Shown here piece by piece: positions 23,037 to 35,500 of a stretch of DNA of 64,000 nucleotides (the stretch's first letter is position 1; each line of letters opens with the position of its first letter). The notes beneath the pieces are model-generated. The model had not been told where the DNA came from and searched no databases. It saw only the letters and a program-made list of their open reading frames with translations. This stretch comes from Aphrocallistes beatrix (Eukaryota > Porifera > Hexactinellida > Sceptrulophora > Aphrocallistidae): positions 1,426,001-1,490,000 of the forward strand of contig OY725490.1 of NCBI GenBank assembly GCA_963281255.1, given 5' to 3'. The position numbers and the translations under genes were made by a program.

Positions 23037-23200
23037 CAGTGATTCCCAACCTGGGGTCCATGGACCCCTTAGTGGCCCATAGAAGATGTCAGGGGGTCAT
23101 AGGATTCGAAATTTTGTATTACGGTTAATAGGAGGGGGTCCACAGAAAATAGGAAAATTGCAATAGGGGGTTCACAGTTAGAAAATGTTGAAAACCGCTG
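23037..23200 (+). mobile_element. hAT-type MITE 'cagtgattcccaacctgggg', copy 1
   Basis: Ends cagtgattcccaacc and ggttgaaaaccgctg-like, interior ggggtccatggacccctta. A copy at 58329-58491 is clearly homologous. It lies just 3' of R2. The target duplication is poorly preserved. Confidence 0.75.
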
Positions 23201-23336
23201 CCTTAGAGGTAGTTATCCCTTTTCAAGTGATCTAACCAAGGACTTTTATACGAATATATTGTACAAACGAGTTAATTACATAACAAAGACGCTTCCGATA
23301 CAGTAGCAAATGTTTACATTTGTACATAATCACATA

Positions 23337-26300
23337 TCACTTCAAGTTAGCATATTCACTCTTAGCTGTATGAGTGCTATCTTGTACAGAACTCATAGGG
23401 ACATATTCGTGAGATTGTTGTTGAGTAGGAGAACTCATAGGGACATATTCTTGAGATTGTTGTTGAGTATGAGAACTCATAGGGACATATTCTTGAGATT
23501 GTTGTTGAGTAGGAGAACTCATAGGGACATATTCGTGAGATTGTTGTTGAGTAGGAGAACTCATAGGGACATATTCTTGAGATTGTTGTTGAGTAGGAGA
23601 ACTCATAGGGACATATTCTTGAGATTGTTGTTGAGTAGGAGAACTCATCTTATCTGGATCTATGCACTCGTAAGGATGAAATGTGGCTGAAGAGTTTGAT
23701 TGGTTCATCTTTCTAGCCATGAGAATGACTAATACTGTCAGTGAGACAATGATAATGACACAGATTATGAAGAGAAATCCGATCATGGAGATACCGATGA
23801 TGAGTGGAGATGAATATTCTAAATATAGACATCTATATAATCAAGCTAGGCGTAAATTAATGCAAATGACAAGGATGTTCAAGCTAAAGGAAAATACGAA
23901 TATTTTTCCTCGCGGAATTTTGCGATAGTTCAGCCTAAAAATAGGTTTCTAATGATTTGTTACAATTGCTACACTAACTGAATAAATATATTAATTGTAA
24001 GCATCCACTAGTCCCCATCTAACCTATGTCAGAGACTGTAGAAGCATTCGTATGGGTGGCAGTAGGAGGAGATGTAGTTGGAATTATTTCTAGAGAAAAT
24101 AATTTTCTTGAGATAAAGTATGATTTCCTTGTAAATGCTATTCCAGAACTCAACTACTGAATATAAATATCAAACAGTTAAAACAATAAAAGATTCAGTA
24201 GCCATTAACATACAAGCCAACTTGAGTAATGATAAAAGCGGGACGCAGCGTTGAATTTCACGGGACATGGCGGGACGCAATAGTAAAGTATTAAGCAAGG
24301 AATAAAAGAAGACAGGACATCATAGAGACTTTTCATGTAAAACGGGACACTGAAAATTAACTCAATAGAAGAGTGAAGAAAGCGAGACGGTTGGCATTCA
24401 TACATTTAGTACAGCTAAGAAAACTAATTCTTCTCTGTTGAGAACTGATACTATATTAAGAAACGTGGCTATATTTAGAACTGTCCTACTCACCACGTAT
24501 CAGCATAGAGGCAGGAGGTCCCTCTCCGATCTGATTGGTTGCACTCACCATCACACGTATCATGACGTCACCAGCATATCTCTGTATTAATGCAGAAGTC
24601 TCAGTCACAATGAATTCTATATTTAGCTTTGTTCCGTTACTGAACTCATACTCCAGCTCTACACTGTAATTACTGATTACTCCGTTCTGATGCTGAAAGG
24701 CTGGAGGATTCCATCGTAGTGTATCGTCATGCACTAACTCTAAATCTTGAGGTGGGCTGGAAGGAACTATAAATAGAACTATAAATAGATTGAATGCAAT
24801 GTATTCAGGTTTTTAACTCTGTTGAATTTCATTTTCGCACTTAGATAGCACCAATGAGTAGCTATAACTATTCAATATTTATATATACAGTAGACTCCGC
24901 TTAATAGGGTCACATCGGTCAGAGGACATTTTTCCCCGATTAAGCGGAGAATCCTATTAACCGAAACTATTTTTGTGTTAGCTTCTATGTGTGAGAGCTA
25001 TTCCGGTCTTGCCAATAGTGATCCAATTAAGCGGTTGACCCGATTAAACCGTGACCTTATTAAGCGGAGTCGACTGTACATATTTTCACACCTCTAGCTG
25101 GTGTTTTTAAGGAGCTGCACTGTCATTCTGTCGACAAACATTCTTATTACTCACTCAAATATCCTAACTATACTATTTGACTCATTATCTAAACATTGAA
25201 GTTCGTCCATTTCTTTGGTGTACAGAATACAATGGTATTACTTGAGGATGTAGACATACCATCTGGTAGAGTTCTGTACACGGTACTGGTAGCAGGCCCA
25301 TCTCCCTCAGTGTTACGAGCTAACAGCGTAACTCTATACTCACAGAACTCTTCCAGTCCTCTAACTATGAAGTACAACTCTCCACTGCTCAGTCTACTCT
25401 GCTCTACTGCAGCTCTGTCTATGTGGTACACAGCACTACTCGTGTTGGTAGGCCGCACGCTAGCATAGCTGAGTTGGTACGTGATGGGAGAGATGGAGCA
25501 ACTCCTAGCACTGACTTCTCTCCAGGACAGGAATAGGAATGTGGCGCCTAATGTTAGTCCACTCAAATGGAATGGTGCTTCAGTTATTTCTAAATATAGA
25601 AACTTTATAATACTAGTAAGGTACGTAGCAATGTAAACTTAAAATATTATTTTCATCAATTATGAACAATAGCACAGCTTCAGGGAAGCAGAAGAAGCAG
25701 AAGAAGAAGAAGAAGAAGAAGAAGAATTAACACTCAAATTACAGTTGATTTCGCTTAATAGGGCCACATCGGTCAAAGGACATTTTGGCTCGATTAAGCG
25801 GAGAACCCAATTAAACAGTGACCCGATTAATTAATTAAGCGGAGTCGACTGTACTTAGTTTTATGTTAAGATTCTTCTCTCATAGTCGGTGTTGTCTTTT
25901 ATCCAATGTTTCAGTGGATTTTATAGGTTTATAGGAATTCGAATCATAGCCGAATATTTTATTATAATACTGGACTTGATCCCTAATTTGTGCGGTTGAA
26001 CTGATTAATATTCTGACAATTTGGTTCTAAAGTGCGATAATTTTAAATATAATTTGAAAATCTCATCATGTTGTACTGATTATTGTATAGAGTCCATCAA
26101 CTTACTTTCTGGAAGTGTGTATATTAGAGTTCTAAGAGCAAGTCCATCTCCGATACGGTTATACCCATATATGGATATGTTATATTCAGTACAGTGTTCT
26201 AAATTTAGAGTGTAGTCATACCACCCATGCATTAGTGATGGTTTGGAATGAACTGTGATGACGTCATCTTCACTGCTGGAATAACTAATGGAATAGTTGG

Positions 26301-28117
26301 TGTATTCTTCAAAATGATTGGACACAGGTTGCCATTGTAAAAGTATGGTATTGCTTAGTCGAGTAAAAGTGAAATTAGCAGGCTCCTGATATATCCCTAT
26401 AAATAGAACTTGTTAAATGGTGGTTTGTATGTATATCTATAAATAGTTGAAATATAGCCAATTTTAAGTTAGTTTATTCAGAGTTTTGCAATCCTAGTTG
26501 AAAAATATCAAGGTTGAAACCGCTTCAACCAAATACCCTTATAACCGAATAATGGTCAGACCAAATAATTTGGTTAACCGAATAATGGTCAAACCGAATA
26601 ATTTGGTTAACCAAATAATACTTGATTATATTTTTGCATAAATTTTTATCTATTATATAAATATTTATACAAAAATATAATCAAGTATAAGTAGACCTAT
26701 TAGATTTATTTGTGTTCGGACAACCTCATGTAAGAACGTGTGATTGTATTGGGAAAGCATGCAAATTATTCGGTTGACCAAATTATTTGGTTCTCAACCG
26801 AATACCAAATAATGATATTTGGTTACAAACCAAATATCAATTATTTGCAAATAATATTTGGTTAAACCGAATAATCAACTATTCGGTTTCAACCCTGAAA
26901 AATATGCATATCTATAATACAGATAAATCCTAAGATTGGAAATTTAGAAATTGAAAGAAGTTTCAGGTTAGAATTATCAACATGCATAAACAAGTAAATA
27001 TAAATACTCACTAAAGTCAGGAACTAATAGAACTCTTTTTGAAACCAGAATTCCATTATCAGCAGTGCACATGATATACTCAGGTGTATCTGTAAACTCT
27101 AACACTACACTAATTTCATTGTCTACTGTAAAATGGTGGTTGTATATAATTTCATATATTGGTGTGGGATACCCATTAGAAGAACAGGTAATGTTGATGT
27201 TATGATCTGATACTGCTACTGTATCGTTGATGACAGGGAAATAAGGCTGAGTTGATATGATGATGTCTGGTATAACTAGAATGGTTTAGAAGTGTTAAAT
27301 GTGTGATAAGCTATTTGGTATTCGAGGAAATCTTACCTGTATTCGGCAGTAGAAATCTGACATGGAAAAAGCTTATGCTAGCACCATGTTGAATATTACA
27401 TCTGTACTCAGTGGGGGTTTTAATTCTATCCAACCTTAGCACATTTTCATTGCTACTAATAGTACGCCGACAAACAGATCCTTCTCTACAAGTTGTAGAT
27501 GGATAGTTATCAAATATATCCCTCCAATCCACTTGCTCTTCTTCTCCACCTGAGCATGTTATCTCGCGCACACTACTGTTAGATGTATAGAACTCTGTTA
27601 TTTGACCCTCCACAGCATTTATTGTCCCGTTAGTTGTAGTAGTACCCTCACTGCATGAGTATGTTAGAGAATGTACTATGGAAAGAACAATAAATTATTT
27701 AATATCTTGTAAAGTAGATTTTCGTACTTGTAATACTAGTATTTAATGACTTGTAAATTATATATACGTATATGCAATTTCAACCTGAAGATGTTCTTGT
27801 ATATTGTTGTCTATTCTTGTTTCCATTGTCTGATTCTGAGATAATCACTCTTATCCGAGCTTTAAAATTAAATATCGCCAACAGGGCCGTCCCTAGCTAA
27901 AATGGCACCCAGGTCGAGGCCAACATTCCGGCGCCCCCTTACGAACTGAATCTTAATTGCCATGATAACCAAAAATATGCATTCAAAGCTAAAATGAAAT
28001 TAATGCGAATACGTTTATGTTTCAGCGAGAGAACTCACTCAGCATACCTGGTGAGCATAAAATCGCCTGGAAACTCAGGACACAAACCAAACAAGAAATG
28101 TATAAGAATCGTTTCAT
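23337..28117 (-). CDS. R2: Ig/FN3 receptor with six-repeat YVPM tail (704 aa)
   Basis: Eight exons: 28117-28048, 27675-27337, 27275-27012, 26396-26106, 25589-25260, 24766-24494, 24089-24024, 23818-23337. All junctions are GT-AG and all introns are phase 1, so each domain exon is symmetric. Seen: signal peptide (1-23, MKRFLYISCLVCVLSF), Ig-like 1 (24-137, with CSGG...W...YRC), Ig-like 2 (137-225), three FN3 domains (225-322, 322-432, 432-523; EGDGPA and IGEGPP at the typical G-strand turns), a Thr/Pro stalk (523-545), a membrane helix (about 556-578) and a 125-residue tail. The tail has HPYECI, six 14-residue repeats ending EYVPM (603-686) and a terminal SEYANLK. YxxM is the known p85/PI3K SH2 ligand and YxN a Grb2-type ligand. 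The inferred role is a multi-dock receptor or co-receptor. Confidence 0.88.
23394..23645 (-). repeat. 42-bp coding minisatellite in the R2 tail
   Basis: Six tandem 42-bp units encode (SSPTQQQS[Q/H]EYVPM)6; one unit has H for P. The unit is a multiple of three, so unit gain or loss changes the number of tyrosines without frameshift. The opposite-strand frame (MFTFVHN...) is a shadow. Confidence 0.95.
24210..24402. mobile_element. MITE with 'gggac' motifs, copy 2
   Basis: Same family as 8034-8221, in an R2 intron between the FN3-3 and stalk exons. Confidence 0.65.
24888..25076. mobile_element. Pogo-like MITE 'cagtmgactccgcttaatag', copy 1
   Basis: Ends cagtagactccgcttaatag and taagcggagtcgactg flanked by TA. 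Interior repeats gattaagcgg. Other copies at 25742-25851, 53500-53685 and 56811-57134. R2 intron. Confidence 0.8.
25742..25851. mobile_element. Pogo-like MITE 'cagtmgactccgcttaatag', copy 2
   Basis: Shortened copy of the 24888-25076 family, lacking part of the interior. It is preceded by a purine-rich gaagaagaag run at 25690-25726. Confidence 0.75.
26505..26897. mobile_element. MITE rich in 'aaccgaataat' repeats
   Basis: Left end aaggttgaaaccg and right end cggtttcaaccct. The interior carries many direct and inverted copies of accgaataatttggttaac. A related element at 36905-37505 is split by another insertion. R2 intron. Confidence 0.6.
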
Positions 28118-28129
28118 CTCATAATCCGC

Positions 28130-29490
28130 TGTCTTCACATTCAACCTCGTTAATATATTTATAGAGCCTACTATACATATTCTATTAGGAGTCATTCCCA
28201 TTTGTAATGAAGGAAGAAACTTAATACTATCACGTTACGAGTTAGTTCTATCTCTACGTCCCAAGGTGCATTAAAGACATTGTACGAATCACAAAGATTT
28301 TAAGATATGAGGAATATTCGGAATTTCTCATTCCTAGAGAAATTATTGATAAATATAAAACTTGCCAACTCTCAAAGTAAGATTATCTCTCATGGTTCTA
28401 ACCCGGAACTGTCCCGGAAATTAAGTATCTTAACCCTTTCCGTCCCGGAAATTAGGCATGACCATATGAATTACTTTAGAAGTAATCATTTTAAAAGCTA
28501 ACTCGATTGTGGGCGAAATGTATTGACTTGTAATGTTTTTTATGAAACTTGGAGCATTTAAAGGAAGATGCATATTTTGAGCAGAATTTCAATACAAATT
28601 CCACATTTCTGATCAAAATTATATTTAAATTCTTATGGCAGTATATTGCCGTCCAAATATTAAATTATATTAATTCGCAGGTTTGATTAAAAAGTAAAAC
28701 GCAAGATCTCTTTACAGTACTTTTATTTACACAACTAATGCCTTTGGATTGCATAATGTATTCAGATAGTACATGTTAACAGAATCTTCTAGAATTTTCT
28801 CGAACTCTGGGCCAAAACCATATTTATTTAGTTGTGTTGATTTATGACAATGATTGTGATTTCATATTTAAAACCTTCACAATTTGATCAGCAATTTAGT
28901 TTAACTGACTTCCATTTCGATCCTATCACTCGAATAAAACTTGCATCCACTGACTAATTTCAGTATTTCCTGACTTATTTATTTATAGACTAAAAGTTAA
29001 AATTTTATAGATTTATATACCCCCGAATCCATGCTATGTTCTCAGGGGGTTACAATCTACCTACTGATAGTTGCTGACTGTGATGTATGCGGCATGTGTA
29101 TGTATGTATATGATAGTGTTAGGGTTATTAATAACCGGTAAACCCGCTGGAATAAACCAAAATAAAATTGTTATCAACTGCATCTGAGTGAGAGCACTTC
29201 TTTAGCTCAATTGCGGTTTAAATTTCGAAAGCGTCATCACCTAATTTAGCATTTCCCTGGTCATTACTGGGTGCTTTGACGCCTATGGTTATGATAACTC
29301 AACAAAATACGAAAACTGTTGTTTTATTGTAAAATTTGATTTGAAAAATATCTTTTAATTACTAAAAATATTATAACAGCCATAAAATAGGGAATAAAAA
29401 ACATATAAAACTTCCAACCAGAGTATCTATCTCATAGTTCAACATACTATATATATTGAAATATGTTTTATTGTAATAAAGCAAAGTTCG
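28130..29490. other. Intergenic stretch between R2 and R3
   Basis: A fragment at 28395-28465 has gtcccggaaattaggcatgacc, related to the palindrome at 32196-32276. The rest is AT-rich DNA in which I see no gene. A fragment of another element with gggccgtccctagc lies at 27893 in the first R2 intron. Confidence 0.5.
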
Positions 29491-29500
29491 TATCCACCAA

Positions 29501-32500
29501 TCAAGTTTGCAGACTAGCATGTTGATTAGTCACAATATAGTCTACATCACCATTGCTAGTAGAAGGGATGGATGGAGACTCCTCTATTCTTCCAGCAAGA
29601 TACACAGCCTTTATCTGTTCAATCTGTAGTAAGAAATTGATAGAAATAACTATACTGTAGATAAAGGCTAGAGAGTTCTTAGTAGATACGGAACGCATGA
29701 ACTTGACCTAAAGAAATTTGGTAAGTAGGAAAATGACCTAATTTCAAAGTAGGAATTTGACCTGAAGAAATTTAGGAAGTATGAATAAGACCTAAAATGC
29801 CACACAGTACCCCCTCTTACGAATAAAAATGCCCACTATCTCTCTCCCTCCAATTTTAGGTCAAAATCCTACTTCAATTTTAGGTTAAATTCCTCGTTTC
29901 GTAGATACCATTTAACAATATTGAAATGAATTGTATTGGAATTAGTGTTAGAATGATATCCGAGACCATAGCTGTGTTTAGATTAGCTTCATAAGTATAT
30001 CACTGTTAGTTAGTACTACGTATGTTATTAGTTTCCTCACAGGTTCTGAGTTAGGAAGTTTCTCCAAAACTTCTTGTTCCTGATTTATTTTAGGGTCTGG
30101 CTTTTGCTGGAAACCTTTTCCTTGCTCCCGATTTATACCAGATTGATTAGTCTCAACGTGGTCCATTTCAACATAGTGAGTAGGCGGGATTGATGGAGAC
30201 TTCACTCCATTTTTAGAATTCTGCATATGGTATATATCCACGTAATTGAGTTCTCTCTGTGGAAAGAAATCGGTAGAAATAACTATAAGGTTAGATTAAG
30301 GCTAGAGAGTTCTTGGCAGAGTGCATTAAAACAATATTGAAATGAATGTATTTGGAATTAGTGTTAGAATGACATCTGAGTACTAAAGCTGTGTTAAGAT
30401 TAGCTTCATAAGTATATCACTGTTAGTTAGTACCAGAGTTGCCGTGGAAATGGAATTTCAATTCCCATTCCAACAGGATTTTGTGGGAATTCCCATAGGC
30501 TTAAAGTCATTCACATTCCCATCCCATATGGGAATCTGTGGGTTTTGCCATGGGAATTCCCACAGATTCCCATTCCCACGGCAACCTTGGTTAGAACTAC
30601 GTTATTGCTATTACCTTTTTCACAGGTTCAGGGTTCTCAGGTCTATCTCCTTGTTTCTGATTCCTTTCAGGGTTAGGAAGTCTCTCCAAAACTTCTTGCT
30701 CCTGATCTATTTTAGGAACAGGCTGGTGGAAACCTTCTCCTTGCTGCAGATTTCTACAATAAAATTGGCATGGAATATAATCGATGGGCTATCTCAAACT
30801 GGATCCAATATCTACTGTATATTCCTTTTAGCTGGTACTTCTCTTTTACTTTAGATACAAGTTATTGGTTTGAAATATTAATAATAATGACAGTCTATTA
30901 TAGTCATACAATGATTTTATTGTGGGAGTGAAGCCATATATAGTATTGTACAAGAACGTAGTGATATATTGGTTGAAAATTTAGCTCTGCTCCCGACAAT
31001 ATCGCTACGTACATCCAATATGTACTGTACAAGAACATTGGAATATTTTTAATGGAGCCTCTGTGAATGGGGGCGAGGTAAAAAGATATTATCTGATTCA
31101 ATGAAATTAACCTTATACAGGATTTGCTTTTATATGGAATTTTAGTTTAAATAATAATATATTCACTCATTTCAGAAGTTGGTCACCATACATACTTGTA
31201 GTATAGTCGGACAACTAAAAACATATTTGTTGTGGACATTTTGAGTGTATAATACTTGTAGGAAATAAAGACATTATAAATGGTCATTGAATGGTAATCA
31301 CTCTAGAAATTTCAGTATTAAATTTAAATCCGATCTCTCGAATTTTACACATAGAACAGATGATGTAGAATTTTATATTTGATTAATTTTCCTTAAACAA
31401 AGATTAAATTAATAATAAACAAATTAGAACTTATTATCCAATGAATTCTATTAATTGCCTATCCGAGCCAACTTACTTCATCACAGTCAATCCATCTGGT
31501 CCCTTTTGTTCTAAACCTAAAGAATGGTGAATCTAATCAATGGACTAAATACTCTAGGGGTCCGAATAAACGGGGGGGTTGGAATAGACGGGGGGGGGGG
31601 GGTGGAAAAATCTCAACAATTAATAAGCGGGGGGTCGGAATAAGCGGTTAAGTCTAACTGATTCAGAACATCAAGTCAGAAACTATGGTTCGGTAAACAT
31701 TCAAGTTTCAATTAGTATAAAATTTAATAAATTAATAAGCGGGGGGCCGTTTATTCGAACCACTAGAGACTTACATCTAAGTATAAAATCTAACTAACTT
31801 TTCTCTCTCTTTTTCGTTTGGATAACAATAATAATAATAATAATCAATACAAACAGAGCTATGAATATGATCAGAATAAGTAAGAGTGCGACTGCTCCCA
31901 CAACAGATCCAATGATAACTGAAGAAGAAATATATTAGAATAAATTCTTGAAAAAAAGTTAAATTAATAATAATTAGTGAGATTATTAATACTGTGATTA
32001 GGGATGCTTTAGCACTGTTTGATAGTGTACGTAGTTTACTAATACATGCGCACTTCGCTTGCTTGCGATGCAAAAACTGAAATTTCGAATTCTAAAAAAG
32101 GTGACAATGACGTCATAATTCCATGATGAGTTGACATTTTCGTCTGAGGTCAGAACTTGGAGTTTTAATAGTAAGGATAACGTTTGGCCCTGGGCATGCC
32201 TAATTTCCGGGACGGGACGAGTCAAGTTGCCTAATCTCCGGGACGGGATGCCGTCCCGTCCCGGAAATTAGGCATGCCCCTTGACCCTGAATAGTAACCT
32301 ATAAATAACGGAGAACGATTCTGGTCCCCGTTATTTAGAGGTTGTCGTTGTCAGAAGTTTCCGTTGTTAGAGATTCTATTGTACTTGTATTACTCACTTG
32401 GTAAATTGTTGGTTGGATCAGTAGCATCTATAAAAAGTGGTTTGATTAATGTCTTAACTTACAATTATTAACATATTTAATCTTATTAACGATATGGTGA

Positions 32501-35500
32501 AGCTATCTCTTACCATGTTCATATCTAAATGAGATCATGAGTTGAATTCTTAATTGCTAACTGTTCATATTTGGAATAGGATCTGCTTTACAGAACCTGA
32601 ATCTAAATCCGTATCTGAGCCCAAACCAGACCATATTATAGACTCTACAGAGTTGTACGCGGGCTGCGGGCCGAATATAATGGTTTGCGGGCTCCGCGGC
32701 GGAAATCTTGGCAGAACTCCCCGCGATGACAACCGAGACGATGTTTTTAATTGTCACGAGGTACCAATTAAGGAATACTTACGTAAATGGAACTTTGTTA
32801 TTTTCCACTTATTTGTGTTTGCAGAAATTCACTCCCATAAAAGGATTTCCTAAGTGTATCTCTATAGTTAGTAACTTACAAAACGGGCCAAAAATATTTA
32901 TGCGAACTTCTTGCGGGCCGTGGGCCGGGCTGCGGTTACAAATTTCGGCCCGCGTGCAACTCTGGACTCTACGCAAACACAAAGGCCGCACAGGAGATAT
33001 TGAAAATATATTACGATCGAAGTTTCCAGGACATTTGACATAATCCCAGGGGATACCGACAATTCGCACCCGACAATTCGCACCAACGACAATTCGTACC
33101 ACGACAATTCGTACCACTTTTGATTGGTCAATTTAATTTATTATACGAGTACATAAATAATATAATGTTCTATTTTAAAATTAAATACGTTAATTCGCTC
33201 CCAAACAAAAATGATGGGCCACACCCCTTATGAATTCCATCTTAGTGCGATCTTCATCAAAATAGTGCAGGACTAGATCAATCAAGGCTTGTTCACTTGC
33301 TTGAGACCGCTTTCTCTTTGTCGAGGCGTTACCAGCAAGGAATCTAGCCTGCCTCACTTCCACTAACCCCTGCTCACGCTTGAGGGCGGCAATAAATTTC
33401 CAAATTGTGGGATGATGGCACCCAACAGTGGCGTTGAAGCTACGGTGCCATGCTTCCACGGCGTTATCCTGTTTACCACATTCTCTGATAAATCAAATTG
33501 TTTTTATTTGTAAACACATACAAGTGGTGATTATTGTAATCAGTTAAGATGGAATAGATTCTGTTATACGTAAATGCTAAATATTAATTAAAATCATGTT
33601 GATTCGTGGAAGCATTATCTTACTTAACCATATATATTACGGCTCTACAAACTTCAGTTTACGCCATCACTACAATCTGGTTTTTGGCAAAGATGGAAAT
33701 TAGTATGGTAGTTGTCTTGGGTTGTGAAACCACCCGCAGTTCTACATAAGTCGAAATAGACATCCTTATCATTATCAACATCTGGTCAAAGTTTCATCAG
33801 ATGAGTTTAACAACGGAACTTTCAATGTGCAGCAAACAACACTAAGTTGTATGAATTAAGATTTAGTGACTTGAAGTAAGAACATCTAACAAGTATTATG
33901 CTCTGCAATTCACATTTCTACTTAAAATTAGTTTACAACTGTACTTACCATTAGAGGGATCGGTAGGTTCCTGCGAAGAAAAAGAATTAGAAGAAGATGG
34001 AGTATGTGTGGTGATGGGTAGAATAGGGGGATTGGCTAAAAAAAAAGGTATTTGTGTGTACGTGCATCAACTTAAATAGATTTCAAATAAAGGATTAGAG
34101 AATGCTATATTATGTTGACTTACCGTTGGCTTGAGAAGCCATAACCGTATTTTTACAAACGATTTCAGTTCTATGACTAACAGGACAGAATGAATGAAAT
34201 TAATAACATACTTGAATAAGTTGAGTTAAAGAAACATTCCATTGCTGTTCCACTGAATGACTGTCCACACTGTTGTATTATCATCAAGTTAGCTGTAATG
34301 TTAGTCTCTACTCCATCTAGCTGAGTGAAGTTGTGAGCAGTTAGAACTGTATTGTAACTGAGTTGAGAAGATGGTAGAGTGAAGCTAGTACTGTCAGTGT
34401 ATGTGTATGTTACTCCTTGTCTACTGTGAGAGTAGAGGAGTTGGAGAGAATACGAAATGTCTAATCCTGATACTCCTGATGGCTGTGTAGGTGTACTTAA
34501 TTCCTATATATTGATTGATTCAGTGAAATACTGAAAACAAGTTTTTATACTGCGATTAAGCCCCGTATTATTCGTATTTTTTTATAAGTACAACAAGTTT
34601 GTGATGTTCTCCTCTCTAGAAGAATACTTGATCTCGACGACATCTTTCAAATAACCTTAGTTGCACCATTGGATTTTTTATTTATTGTGAAATCTCACAT
34701 TTATTTGTATATTACTTCTCCGCTCAAAATGACTCAAACCGGAAAAAAAATGATTTTACATTACAGAGCTCACAATACAATAAAATGATTATTAGACTCA
34801 CCCAATCAATCATCAGTGTTCCAGTATCGTTATTATGAGCAAGACAAGAGAACTGTGAACATTTAATCAGTGAGTAATCTTTAATGATAAGAAAGGATAA
34901 TTAGATTCGTAAAAGATATAAAAAGATAACATACAAATATTTTTACTAAGTAGTATATACTAACTTGAGTGTATGCATAGTGCAAATTTGGAGAGTTGCA
35001 ATTAGTTATAAATAAACAATTCTTGGTATTCAATCATTGCTATGCTTCCAAAAGTCCATTTAATCACCTTTTCACAAAATTAAAATACCAATTTTAAGGT
35101 CAATTTGACACGATTTCAAACTGTAAAGGCCTACTTTCTCTTTCCGCGACTATTTTTCCCCGCATCAATCTGTCCGTTAACGAATGTATACTTCGCAAAA
35201 TTGAGTAGAACTAATACCAACTCTCCAATTTTACAGTTTACACTAATACTAACTTGCAATCCTGATAGAGTTGTTGAATGAACTGTTAGTAGAGTTACCA
35301 GCACAGCTCATAGCTGTTACAGAATACTGATTGTCAGTGTTGATATTCAGAATAGTGGAGTGAATGTAACTGTTAGAATTAGTAGTAGCTAGTGGAGATC
35401 CATCAAGATACAGGAAATACCTATCTATAGTTCTGTTGCTAGGAGGAGTATTCCATGATAGAGATATGTCAGCTGAGCAAGTAGCTGTGTTGAAGTTAGA

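Noticed and set aside
23310-23690. 126-residue plus-strand frame with repeated LLLSRRTHRDIF
   Set aside because: Exact antisense shadow of the R2 YVPM minisatellite.
30444-30854. 136-residue plus-strand frame
   Set aside because: Covers a palindromic MITE and the antisense of an R3 tail exon; no protein features.
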